DNA of 6,545 bases from Clostridia bacterium (lineage in GTDB: Bacteria; Bacillota; Clostridia; Christensenellales; Aristaeellaceae): NCBI GenBank assembly GCA_017412445.1, contig JAFPYA010000206.1, positions 1 through 6,545 of the forward strand, written 5' to 3'. The notes beneath the pieces are model-generated. The model saw only the letters and a list, made by a program, of their open reading frames with translations. It was not told the DNA's origin and did not search any database. The translations under genes were made by a program, and so were the position numbers. Each line of letters starts with the position of its first letter. Position 1 is the stretch's first letter. Below, piece by piece: positions 1 through 6,499 of this stretch.

Positions 1-647
1 CAGAAGAGGCGCCAGTCTTCGCAAAGGATGGCGAAGCCGGTGTAGGGATTGCCGTCTGCGTTGGTGGGATACTCGTCAAGGAAGACTTCGATAAGCTCAA
101 AATACTCGTTGAGCGTGTGAATCTCGGGATAGTCCGCCCAGGCCAGCACCTGCTTCTGTACAAAGAACGCGGGGCCGTTTACGCTGTTGACTATCTGATC
201 GCCGTCGGTCAGGCCGTAGTTGGGTATGATGTAGAGCACTTCGTTGCCGTCCGCGTCTTCCTCGATGAGGCGAGCCTTCTGAGGCTCAATGTGCGCCCAC
301 AGTCTCGGGGTGTCATCGGGGTTGATGTAGTCCAGCAGGTTGATCAGCGCACCGGCGTTGATGATCAGGTCGGCACTGTTGCCGCCGTCAAACAGGTCGG
401 GATAGGTTTCGCCCGCGATCATGAGGCCGAGCTTCTCGTCCAGATCGCCTGCAAGGAATTCAAACTTGAAGGTTACGCCAAACTCTTCCTCGATGAGCTT
501 GTAGATTTTGTTGTCGTCGGTGGGCTGGTCGCCGGGGTCGCCGCGGAACACGGTGAGGGTTACCGGCTCAAGCTCGCTTTCGGCAAGCGAGGGCGCGATG
601 CTGAGCACTATTGCCAGCATGAGCATCAGGCAAAGCAGCTTTCTCAT
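1..647 (-). CDS. Extracellular solute-binding protein of an ABC transporter (N-terminal 215 residues, truncated by window edge)
   Basis: Probable exported ligand-capture subunit of an ABC importer. The ATG at 647-645 is preceded by AAGGAGG (662-656) with an 8-base spacer, which fixes the start. The N-terminus is a classic signal peptide: basic MRK, a hydrophobic core of about residues 4-19, then S20-L21-A22 before E23, a signal peptidase I site. The only early cysteine (C6) lies inside the hydrophobic core and not in a lipobox. The mature part has the family-1-like pattern: a start 'VTLTVF', a helix 'DDNKIYKLIEEEFGV' (44-58), 'EKLGLMIAGETYPDLFDGG' (71-89), 'GALINLLDYI' (99-108), and a 'TLNEYFELIEVF' helix (178-189) followed by 'GNPYTGFAIL'. 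This layout is common in large Clostridia oligosaccharide or peptide-binding proteins, usually about 500 residues, so more than half is missing. The substrate cannot be told. It lies downstream of gyrA on the same strand but behind a terminator and with its own promoter. Confidence 0.85.
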   Translation of the reverse strand, partial: MRKLLCLMLMLAIVLSIAPSLAESELEPVTLTVFRGDPGDQPTDDNKIYKLIEEEFGVTFKFEFLAGDLDEKLGLMIAGETYPDLFDGGNSADLIINAGALINLLDYINPDDTPRLWAHIEPQKARLIEEDADGNEVLYIIPNYGLTDGDQIVNSVNGPAFFVQKQVLAWADYPEIHTLNEYFELIEVFLDEYPTNADGNPYTGFAILCEDWRLF

Positions 648-773
648 ATTGTTAGCCTCCTTGAAATGATAATGAGCATTTGTTGCTCGCTGATAATATT
701 AAACCACTAATCCGTCCGCACAAATAGCGTGATACTATCGTAAATTGTCCAAATAACTATCAAAATTTATTAT

Positions 774-802
774 ATTATACTAATCACAACATAATTTAGC
801 AA
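774..802 (-). promoter_or_regulatory. Sigma-A-type promoter for the solute-binding protein gene
   Basis: Read on the minus strand, a -35 box TTGCTA (802-797) is followed by exactly 17 bases and a perfect -10 box TATAAT (779-774). A second overlapping TATAAT lies five bases further on. Transcription would start near 766-768, giving an untranslated leader of roughly 120 bases before the ATG at 647. It is the best promoter match in this intergenic region. The call rests on consensus match and spacing only. Confidence 0.6.
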
Positions 803-961
803 TACTATTTACTGATAAAATATTAGATCAGGAATTATATACTCATTATCATGAGAACATCTAATGCGAAACGCTTAATTGCGGTGTCGCCATCAGCTGC
901 CAAAAGAGAGTGATCTTAGCCCGATGCGTCGTATGATTTGCTTATACTTTGCAACGAATAT

Positions 962-993
962 AAAACAAAGGCGCCGCGCACTTGCGCGCGGCG
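962..993 (-). terminator. Intrinsic terminator of the gyrB-gyrA operon
   Basis: On the minus strand, 30 bases after the gyrA stop codon, CGCCGCGC (993-986) pairs perfectly with GCGCGGCG (979-972). This makes an 8-bp all-GC stem with the 6-base loop GCAAGT. It is followed by CC and the U-rich run TTTGTTTTA. The opposite strand has no U-tract after the hairpin, so it should terminate only minus-strand transcription. It separates the gyrase operon from the downstream solute-binding protein gene. Confidence 0.88.
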
Positions 994-1022
994 TCGGAGT
1001 GTGTTATGTATCAGATTATTAA

Positions 1023-3614
1023 TCAGATGTCGCTGTCGTCATTGGCCGGGGGCTCGGGATTGTTTTCGATGTCCTCAAGAAGCCTGTCAAGCGCGTTGGG
1101 GCTGTTGTCGTTTATGCCGTCCGCATCCGAATCGCCGTCCGGGCCAGCCGCATTATCTTCCGCGGCTTCCTCTGGCAGCTCCTCTTCCTTTGAGGAGGGC
1201 GCGACGCGGATTATCTTGCTGTCTCCCACCTTCATCAGGCGCACTCCCTGAGTCGAGCGGCCCTGTACGGAGATGGAGGAAACGGGAATCCTTATGATGG
1301 TGCCGTCCACGGTTATCAGCATCAGGTCCTCGTCCTCGCTCACCAGCAGCTGAGCTGCGAGCCTGCCGGTTTTTTCGGTTATCTGCATGGCCTTTATGCC
1401 CTTGCCGGCGCGGCTCTGCACGCGGAATTCGTCGAGGCTCGTGCGCTTGCCGTAGCCGTTTTCGGTGATTGCAAGCACGGTCTTGCTCTCATCGTCAACC
1501 ACGCTCAGGTCTACCACCTCGTCGTCCTCGCTAAGATCCATGCTGCGTACGCCCATCGCGCTTCTGCCTATGGCGCGCAGCTCGCTTTCGTCAAAGCGTA
1601 TTGAGAAGCCGTTGCGTGAGCCGAGCATAAGCTGACTGTCGCCCCTTGTAAGGCGCACGGCGATAAGCGAATCGTTTTCCTTGAGCGTCACGGCGATAAG
1701 ACCGGTCTTGCGGATGTTTGCAAAGGCACTGAGTTCGATGCGCTTGATTATGCCCTTGCGCGTTGCCATGATGAGGTAGTAATCGTCCTTGTTTTCTTCG
1801 GGCACGGGCAGTATGGCGCTCACCTTTTCGCCGCCGTCAAGCTGCAGCATATTGATAATCGCCGTACCGCGGCTTGTGCGCCCTGCCTCGGGAATTTCGT
1901 AGCAGAACTTCTTGAATGCCCTGCCCTTGTCGGTAAAGAACATAATCGCGTCGTGCGTGCTGGTCACGTAGAGCTGTTCAATAAAGTCTTCCTCCTTGGC
2001 GGTCGCGCCTATCACGCCCTTGCCGCCGCGCCGCTGCGCCCTGTAGGTGGAGGAGGGCAGACGCTTGACGTAGCCGTTATGGGTGATGGTGATCACCATG
2101 TCCTCTTCCTCTATGAGGTCGAGCATGTCTATCTCGCCGTCGAGCGCGCTTATCTCGGTGCGGCGCGGGTCGGCATACTTGTTGCGGATCTCGGTGATTT
2201 CGTCCTTAACTATGCCCATAAGCAGCACCTCGTCGGCGAGCACCTGCTTGTAGTACGCAATCAGCTTTTCGAGGTCGGCGTATTCCTGCTGAAGCCTGTC
2301 TCTTTCCAGTCCGGTCAGGCGCTGCAGCCTCATGTCCAAAATGGCCTGAGCCTGCTTGTCGTCGAGGCCGAAATTGTCAATCAAGCCCTGCTTGGCTATT
2401 GCGGGGTTGGCGCTCGAGCGGATAAGGTTGATTACCTCGTCTATGCGGTCGAGGGCTATAAGCAGACCCTCGAGTATGTGCGCTCTGGCCTCGGCCTTGT
2501 TGAGCTCGTACTTCGTCCTGCGGGTAATGACGTCTTTTTGATGCTCGAGGTAGTGGTGAATTATGGATTTGAGCGAAAGCACCTTGGGCTCGCCGTTCAC
2601 CAACGCCAGCATTATCGCTCCGAAGGTTTCTTGCATCTGCGTGTGCTTGTAGAGGTAGTTAAGCACCACGTTTGCGGACACGTCGCGCTTAAGCTCAATG
2701 GCTATGCGCATACCCTTGCGGTCGCTTTCATCTCGTATGTCGCTTATGCCCTCCAAGCGCTTTTCATGCACGAGCTCCGCGATTTTGGCTACGAGGTTTG
2801 CTTTGTTGACCATGTATGGGATTTCGGTCACTACTATGCGCTGGTGGTTCTGAGTCATCTCCTCGATTTCATGCTTGGCTCTGACTATAATCCTGCCGCG
2901 TCCGGTATGGTACGTGTCGTATATGCCCCTTTGCCCCAGTATGATGCCGCCCGTCGGAAAGTCGGGGCCCTTTATGAATTTCATCAGGTCGTCGACTTCG
3001 CAGTCGGGATGGTCTATCATGTATACGCAGGCGTCTATCACCTCGCCCAGATTGTGGGGCGGGATGTTGGTGGCCATGCCGACCGCTATGCCGGCAGAGC
3101 CGTTAACCAGCAGGTTCGGGAACCTTGCAGGCATGACCTCGGGCTGCATGAGCGTTTCGTCGAAGTTGGGGTAAAAGTCGACGGTCTCCTTGTCCAGATC
3201 GCGCACCATTTCGAGTGCCAGCTTTTGCAGCCTGACCTCGGTGTATCGCATTGCCGCCGCGCCGTCTCCGTCCACGGAGCCAAAGTTGCCCTGACCGTCT
3301 ACGAGGGGATACCTCGTATTGAAGGGCTGCGCCAGACGCACCGTTGCGTCGTACACGGCCGAGTCACCGTGGGGGTGATATTTGCCCAGCACGTCGCCGA
3401 CTATACGCGCGGATTTGCGGTAAGGCTTGTCAGGCGTGTTGCCCAGCTCCATCATGGAGTAAAGTATGCGCCTGTGCACGGGCTTGAGACCGTCGCGCAC
3501 GTCCGGCAGGGCGCGGCTGACGATAACCGCCATGGCGTAGGATATGAATGATTTTTTAAGCTCCTCCTCCACGTCGAGGGGAGTGAGATTGCCTATATTA
3601 AACTGATCGTTCAA
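1023..3614 (-). CDS. gyrA: DNA gyrase subunit A
   Basis: GyrA cuts and rejoins DNA and wraps it during ATP-driven negative supercoiling by the A2B2 gyrase. The 863-residue product has the usual order: winged-helix/tower breakage-reunion domain to about residue 495, then a six-bladed beta-pinwheel to about 805. Catalytic R123-Y124 sit in AAMRYTE. The quinolone-determining stretch HPHGDSAVYD keeps S85 and D89, matching S83 and D87 of E. coli, so no classic resistance substitution is seen there. The GyrA box QRRGGKG (527-533) marks gyrase and argues against topoisomerase IV ParC. A second, degenerate box QSRAGKG is at 733-739. Residues 810-863 form an acidic tail with 20 Asp/Glu and one basic residue. 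The start is TTG, 15 bases after the gyrB stop, with GGAGGG 8 bases upstream; the next in-frame Met is residue 28, inside the conserved 'YAMAVIVSRALPDVRDGLKP' block, so TTG is required. Downstream lies a strong terminator. Confidence 0.98.
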   Translation of the reverse strand: MNDQFNIGNLTPLDVEEELKKSFISYAMAVIVSRALPDVRDGLKPVHRRILYSMMELGNTPDKPYRKSARIVGDVLGKYHPHGDSAVYDATVRLAQPFNTRYPLVDGQGNFGSVDGDGAAAMRYTEVRLQKLALEMVRDLDKETVDFYPNFDETLMQPEVMPARFPNLLVNGSAGIAVGMATNIPPHNLGEVIDACVYMIDHPDCEVDDLMKFIKGPDFPTGGIILGQRGIYDTYHTGRGRIIVRAKHEIEEMTQNHQRIVVTEIPYMVNKANLVAKIAELVHEKRLEGISDIRDESDRKGMRIAIELKRDVSANVVLNYLYKHTQMQETFGAIMLALVNGEPKVLSLKSIIHHYLEHQKDVITRRTKYELNKAEARAHILEGLLIALDRIDEVINLIRSSANPAIAKQGLIDNFGLDDKQAQAILDMRLQRLTGLERDRLQQEYADLEKLIAYYKQVLADEVLLMGIVKDEITEIRNKYADPRRTEISALDGEIDMLDLIEEEDMVITITHNGYVKRLPSSTYRAQRRGGKGVIGATAKEEDFIEQLYVTSTHDAIMFFTDKGRAFKKFCYEIPEAGRTSRGTAIINMLQLDGGEKVSAILPVPEENKDDYYLIMATRKGIIKRIELSAFANIRKTGLIAVTLKENDSLIAVRLTRGDSQLMLGSRNGFSIRFDESELRAIGRSAMGVRSMDLSEDDEVVDLSVVDDESKTVLAITENGYGKRTSLDEFRVQSRAGKGIKAMQITEKTGRLAAQLLVSEDEDLMLITVDGTIIRIPVSSISVQGRSTQGVRLMKVGDSKIIRVAPSSKEEELPEEAAEDNAAGPDGDSDADGINDNSPNALDRLLEDIENNPEPPANDDSDI

Positions 3615-3628
3615 TTTGCCTGCCCTCC
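3615..3628 (-). promoter_or_regulatory. Ribosome binding site deciding the TTG start of gyrA
   Basis: GGAGGG (3628-3623) starts one base after the gyrB TAA and is followed by an 8-base spacer to TTG (3614-3612). The short gap after the gyrB stop lets ribosomes terminating on gyrB re-initiate on gyrA, so the two genes are probably translationally coupled. Confidence 0.8.
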
Positions 3629-3629
3629 A

Positions 3630-5564
3630 TTACACGTCAAGCTCGCTTACGAGGTGAGCGTTCTTTTCGATGAAATCCTTGCGGGGCTCGACCTGATCGC
3701 CCATCAGAAGCGTAAAGAGCTGGTCGGCCGCTATCGCGTCCTTCAGCGTCACCCTGTACATGTTGCGCACCGCGGGATTCATTGTGGTGTCCCAAAGCTG
3801 CTGGGCGCTCATTTCGCCAAGGCCCTTGTAGCGCTGCACATCGGGCTTGCTGTCCCTGCCGATTTCGTCGAGATACGCCTGCAGTTGCTCGTCGCTGTAG
3901 ACATACTTTTCGGTCTTGCCCTTCGTGATTTTATAAAGCGGGGGCTGGGCGATGTACACATAGCCGTTCTCTATCAGGCCGGGGAAATGCCTGAAGAAGA
4001 AGGTGAGCATGAGTATGCGTATGTGGCTGCCGTCGACATCGGCATCGGTCATGCAGACGATGCGGTGATATCTGAGCTTCGTTTCGTCAAACTCCCTGTC
4101 GAAGCCGCCGCCAAAGGCGGTAATCATGGCTTTGATTTCCTCGTTTGCGAGCATCCTGTCCATGCGGCACTTTTCGACGTTCAGTATCTTGCCGCGCAGG
4201 GGAAGTATGGCCTGAAAATGCCTGTCGCGGCCTTCCTTCGCGCTGCCGCCGGCGCTGTCGCCCTCAACCAGGAAAATTTCGCACTTGGCGGGATCGCGCT
4301 CTGAGCAGTCGGCGAGCTTGCCGGGCAGCGCGGCGCTTTCCAGAGCGGTCTTTCTGCGGGTAAGGTCGCGCGCCTTTCGGGCGGCCTCTCTCGCCCTTGC
4401 GGCGCTTAAGCACTTGTCGAGCACGCCTCTTGCAAGCACGGGATTTTCCTCAAACACCTCTGCCAGCTTGTCGCTTACCAGCGCGTCCACCATCGGACGA
4501 ACCTCGCTGTTGCCCAGCTTGCTCTTTGTCTGTCCTTCAAACTGGGGCTCCTCGAGCTTTACGCTCACCACAGCTGCCAGTCCCTCGCGCACGTCCTCGC
4601 CGGTCAGGTTCTGGTCGCTGTCCTTGAGCATCTTGTTTTTGCGGCCGTAATCGTTTATCACGCGAGTGAGCGCGGTTCTGAAGCCCACAAGGTGGGTGCC
4701 GCCCTCAGGCGTGTGTATGTTGTTGGCAAAGGACAGCACGTTTTCGTTGTAGCCGTCGTTCCACTGCAGCGCCACCTCGATAGAGGAGCCGTCCTTTATG
4801 CCCTCGATGTAGATGGGCTCCTCGAACAGGCAGGTCTTGTTCGTGTTCAGATATTCGACAAAGGACTTAATGCCGCCTTCGTAGTGATATTCTTCAAACC
4901 TGCCGTTTTCGTTTCTCTCGTCCTTCAGGGTTATGCGAATGCCCTTGTTCAGAAAAGCCATCTCGCGGAAGCGCACATGCAGCGTTTCAAACTCGAATGC
5001 GCCGGTTTCAAATATGCCGGGCTCAGGCGTTTCGCCTGTCTTTACGTCAGGCCAAAACCTGACGGTAGTGCCCGTGCGTTCGGTATCGCCTATTATCTTA
5101 AGGTCGTAGAGCGTTTTGCCGCGCTCGTATTCCTGACGGTAGATTTTGCCGTTTTGATACACTGTCACCATCAGGTGCTTGCTTAGGGCGTTTACAACGC
5201 TTGCGCCCACGCCGTGCAGGCCGCCGCTTACCTTATAGCCGCCGCCGCCGAACTTGCCGCCTGCGTGCAGCATGGTGAGGCACACCTCAACTGCGGGCTT
5301 GTTGACTTTGGGATGAATGCCCACGGGGAAACCGCGGCCGTCGTCCTGAACCTCGACGCTGCCGTCCCTGAACAGGGTCACGTTTATGTTTTTGCAATAG
5401 CCCGCCAGCGCCTCGTCCACGGCGTTGTCCACGATTTCGTAAACCAGATGGTGCAGACCTCTTTCGTCGGTAGAGCCGATGTACATGCCGGGGCGGCGTC
5501 TTACAGCCTCAAGCCCCTCGAGAATTTGAATGTTACTTTCATCGTAATGTACAGATTGTGCCAT
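3630..5564 (-). CDS. gyrB: DNA gyrase subunit B
   Basis: ATPase and metal-binding subunit of gyrase; it captures the T-segment and supplies the TOPRIM half of the cleavage centre. The 644 residues show the GHKL fold with catalytic E43 and N47 in EIVDNAVDEA, DDGRG (74-78), the lid GGLHGVG (114-120), and the transducer lysine K349 in QTKSKLG. The TOPRIM motifs are EGDSAGG (434-440) and DADVDG (507-512), then PLRGKILNVEK (455-465) and QRYKGLGEM (577-585). The ending PRKDFIEKNA followed by a short tail is typical. The E. coli-type insertion of about 165 residues is absent, as in Gram-positive GyrB. QRYKGLGEM and the adjacent GyrA with a GyrA box favour GyrB over ParE. The ATG is preceded by GAGAGG with a 6-base spacer. 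It is the first gene of the operon with gyrA, under the promoter at 5603-5631; recF is not upstream. Confidence 0.98.
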   Translation of the reverse strand: MAQSVHYDESNIQILEGLEAVRRRPGMYIGSTDERGLHHLVYEIVDNAVDEALAGYCKNINVTLFRDGSVEVQDDGRGFPVGIHPKVNKPAVEVCLTMLHAGGKFGGGGYKVSGGLHGVGASVVNALSKHLMVTVYQNGKIYRQEYERGKTLYDLKIIGDTERTGTTVRFWPDVKTGETPEPGIFETGAFEFETLHVRFREMAFLNKGIRITLKDERNENGRFEEYHYEGGIKSFVEYLNTNKTCLFEEPIYIEGIKDGSSIEVALQWNDGYNENVLSFANNIHTPEGGTHLVGFRTALTRVINDYGRKNKMLKDSDQNLTGEDVREGLAAVVSVKLEEPQFEGQTKSKLGNSEVRPMVDALVSDKLAEVFEENPVLARGVLDKCLSAARAREAARKARDLTRRKTALESAALPGKLADCSERDPAKCEIFLVEGDSAGGSAKEGRDRHFQAILPLRGKILNVEKCRMDRMLANEEIKAMITAFGGGFDREFDETKLRYHRIVCMTDADVDGSHIRILMLTFFFRHFPGLIENGYVYIAQPPLYKITKGKTEKYVYSDEQLQAYLDEIGRDSKPDVQRYKGLGEMSAQQLWDTTMNPAVRNMYRVTLKDAIAADQLFTLLMGDQVEPRKDFIEKNAHLVSELDV

Positions 5565-5602
5565 CGAAAACCTCTCATATAAAAAGAATTTCCTACTATA
5601 TT

Positions 5603-5631
5603 ATTATAGCACATTTCGAGGCATAATTACA
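5603..5631 (-). promoter_or_regulatory. Extended -10 promoter of the gyrB-gyrA operon
   Basis: On the minus strand, TGTGC directly precedes a perfect TATAAT (5608-5603), giving a full TRTGN extended -10 element. The hexamer at 17-base spacing (5631-5626, TGTAAT) matches the -35 consensus poorly. The start point would be near 5596, leaving a leader of roughly 30 bases to the ATG at 5564. An extended -10 promoter with a weak -35 is plausible for a gyrase gene that must respond to DNA relaxation, but that regulation is inferred and not visible in the sequence. Confidence 0.65.
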
Positions 5632-5667
5632 TTGATTTGGTGTTATTATTTCCACCCTTTTTTGTAC

Positions 5668-5696
5668 TTGTTTTATTGCGAAAATAATGATATACT
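5668..5696 (+). promoter_or_regulatory. Promoter of the pseudouridine synthase gene
   Basis: TTGTTT (5668-5673), a 17-base spacer and TATACT (5691-5696), with TG at 5688-5689 giving an extended -10, fit a sigma-A promoter. Transcription would begin near 5703, about 70 bases before the ATG at 5774. The -35 box lies about 37 bases from the weak -35 of the divergent gyrB promoter, so the two RNA polymerases would bind back to back. Confidence 0.6.
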
Positions 5697-5756
5697 GTTA
5701 TACAAATCGCGGGCGCGAAAACCTGGCAAATAATGCCATGTGTGCGCTGTATAACA
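5696..5756. repeat. Perfect 9-bp inverted repeat in the pseudouridine synthase leader region
   Basis: TGTTATACA (5696-5704) and TGTATAACA (5748-5756) are exact reverse complements separated by 43 bases. The left arm begins at the last base of the -10 box and runs across the expected start point; the right arm ends five bases before the Shine-Dalgarno. Between them is a smaller hairpin, TGGCA (5724-5728) with TGCCA (5734-5738), and a possible GCGC pairing (5713-5716 with 5744-5747). It could be a pair of operator half-sites or a leader stem; no known riboswitch was recognised. Confidence 0.5.
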
Positions 5757-5761
5757 TCCAC

Positions 5762-5766
5762 GGAGG
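5762..5766 (+). promoter_or_regulatory. Ribosome binding site of the pseudouridine synthase gene
   Basis: GGAGG with a 7-base spacer to the ATG at 5774 selects this start. An in-frame ATG at 5687 lies on the promoter itself and would add 29 residues unlike the family, so it is not used. Confidence 0.85.
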
Positions 5767-5773
5767 CAGTAAA

Positions 5774-6499
5774 ATGCGGCTGGATAAAGCGGTCAGCCTT
5801 GCCGGTTTAAGCCGCAGCGAGGCAAAGGACGCAATCAAAAAAGGGCGCGTGTGCATTAACGGCATAATCGCGCGGGACGCGGCAATGAGGGTCGAAGCGA
5901 CCGATGCGGTTACGGTAGACTCTAAGCCGGTTGACCTGAGTCTTCACAGGCATATAATGCTCAATAAGCCCTCCGGCGTAATCACGGCGACCGAGGACAC
6001 CCACGGCGAGAGAACCGTCATCGACCTTTTGCCGCGCGAAATGCGCTTTAAGGACCTTGGCCCTGTAGGTCGACTCGATAAGGATGTGACGGGGCTTGTG
6101 ATACTGACCACTGACGGCGTGCTCGCCCACAGGCTGATTTCGCCTAAGCACGATGCAATGAAGCAATACATAGCCAAGGTCGAAGGGCGGCTCACTCAAA
6201 ACGATATTGACGCTTTCGCCGCGGGGCTCGACCTCGGCGACTTTATCGCAAAGCCGGCAAAGCTCGAAATAGACGACGCGGGCGAAGTGTTTTCGCTTGC
6301 AAGGGTATTCATAAGCGAGGGAAAGTTTCATCAGGTAAAGCGCATGTTCAGTAAGGTCGGCCACGAGGTGCTTAAGCTTAAGCGCATATCCATCGCGGGC
6401 CTGACGCTCGATGAAACGCTTGCCGAGGGCGAAAGCAGAGCACTTACACCAGACGAAATAAGGCTGCTGTACGAGGCGGCAGGCATGGAGGCAGAATGA
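5774..6499 (+). CDS. rsuA: RsuA-family 16S rRNA pseudouridine synthase
   Basis: Cytoplasmic enzyme that isomerises a uridine in rRNA to pseudouridine; in E. coli RsuA the target is U516 of 16S rRNA. The 241-residue product begins with an S4 RNA-binding domain (about 1-55, 'MRLDKAVSLAGLSRSEAKDAI' followed by 'KKGRVCING'). It then has the family motif NKPSGVIT (64-71) and the catalytic block GRLDKDVTGLVILTTDG (99-115), in which D102 is the expected nucleophilic aspartate. HRLISPKH (119-126) and GKFHQVKRMF (183-192) complete the RsuA/RluB/E/F signature. The usual Thr after LDxD is Val here, a mild change. RsuA is favoured over RluB by length and by the compact C-terminus, but the exact target uridine cannot be told from sequence. 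The gene diverges from gyrB and overlaps the next gene by ATGA, so the two are probably co-translated. Confidence 0.9.
   Translation: MRLDKAVSLAGLSRSEAKDAIKKGRVCINGIIARDAAMRVEATDAVTVDSKPVDLSLHRHIMLNKPSGVITATEDTHGERTVIDLLPREMRFKDLGPVGRLDKDVTGLVILTTDGVLAHRLISPKHDAMKQYIAKVEGRLTQNDIDAFAAGLDLGDFIAKPAKLEIDDAGEVFSLARVFISEGKFHQVKRMFSKVGHEVLKLKRISIAGLTLDETLAEGESRALTPDEIRLLYEAAGMEAE
6487..6491 (+). promoter_or_regulatory. Ribosome binding site of the downstream methyltransferase-like gene
   Basis: GGAGG inside the last codons of the pseudouridine synthase gene lies 4 bases before the ATG at 6496. The spacing is short, but with the ATGA overlap it supports initiation here by translational coupling. Confidence 0.65.

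Larger units (their letters stand above)
648..1022. other. AT-rich intergenic region between gyrA and the solute-binding protein gene
   Basis: No gene is supported in these 375 bases: all short open frames on either strand stop within a few codons or lack a ribosome binding site. It contains the gyrase operon terminator at its right end (962-993) and the promoter of the solute-binding protein gene (774-802). About 120 bases of untranslated leader follow the promoter. The stretch from about 680 to 850 is very AT-rich compared with the coding DNA around it. It carries several TGATAAT/ATTATCA motifs (667-673, 691-697, 845-851), whose role is unknown. Confidence 0.8.

Noticed and set aside
117..710. 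A 197-codon plus-strand open frame over the solute-binding protein gene
   Set aside because: It is antisense to a gene with a clear signal peptide and Shine-Dalgarno, and its own start has no ribosome binding site.
972..993. Hairpin as a bidirectional terminator
   Set aside because: Only the minus strand has a U-rich tract after the stem, and no plus-strand gene ends here.
924..1022. Possible small plus-strand peptide of 32 codons
   Set aside because: It reads through the gyrase terminator hairpin in antisense and lacks a convincing ribosome binding site or promoter.
1953..3551. A 532-codon open frame on the plus strand antisense to gyrA
   Set aside because: It lies entirely opposite the unmistakable gyrA, has no recognisable family or ribosome binding site, and is the expected shadow of GC-rich codon use.
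1023..3614. Topoisomerase IV (ParC/ParE) instead of gyrase
   Set aside because: The intact GyrA box QRRGGKG and the full six-blade C-terminal domain fit gyrase, and the partner subunit also reads as GyrB.
5687..5773. N-terminal extension of the pseudouridine synthase from an upstream in-frame ATG
   Set aside because: That ATG overlaps the -10 region, has no Shine-Dalgarno, and the extension does not look like the family. The ATG at 5774 gives the canonical S4-domain start.
5703..5773. Riboswitch or T-box in the rsuA leader
   Set aside because: The leader is only about 70 bases and shows no known aptamer or specifier pattern; only simple inverted repeats can be supported.
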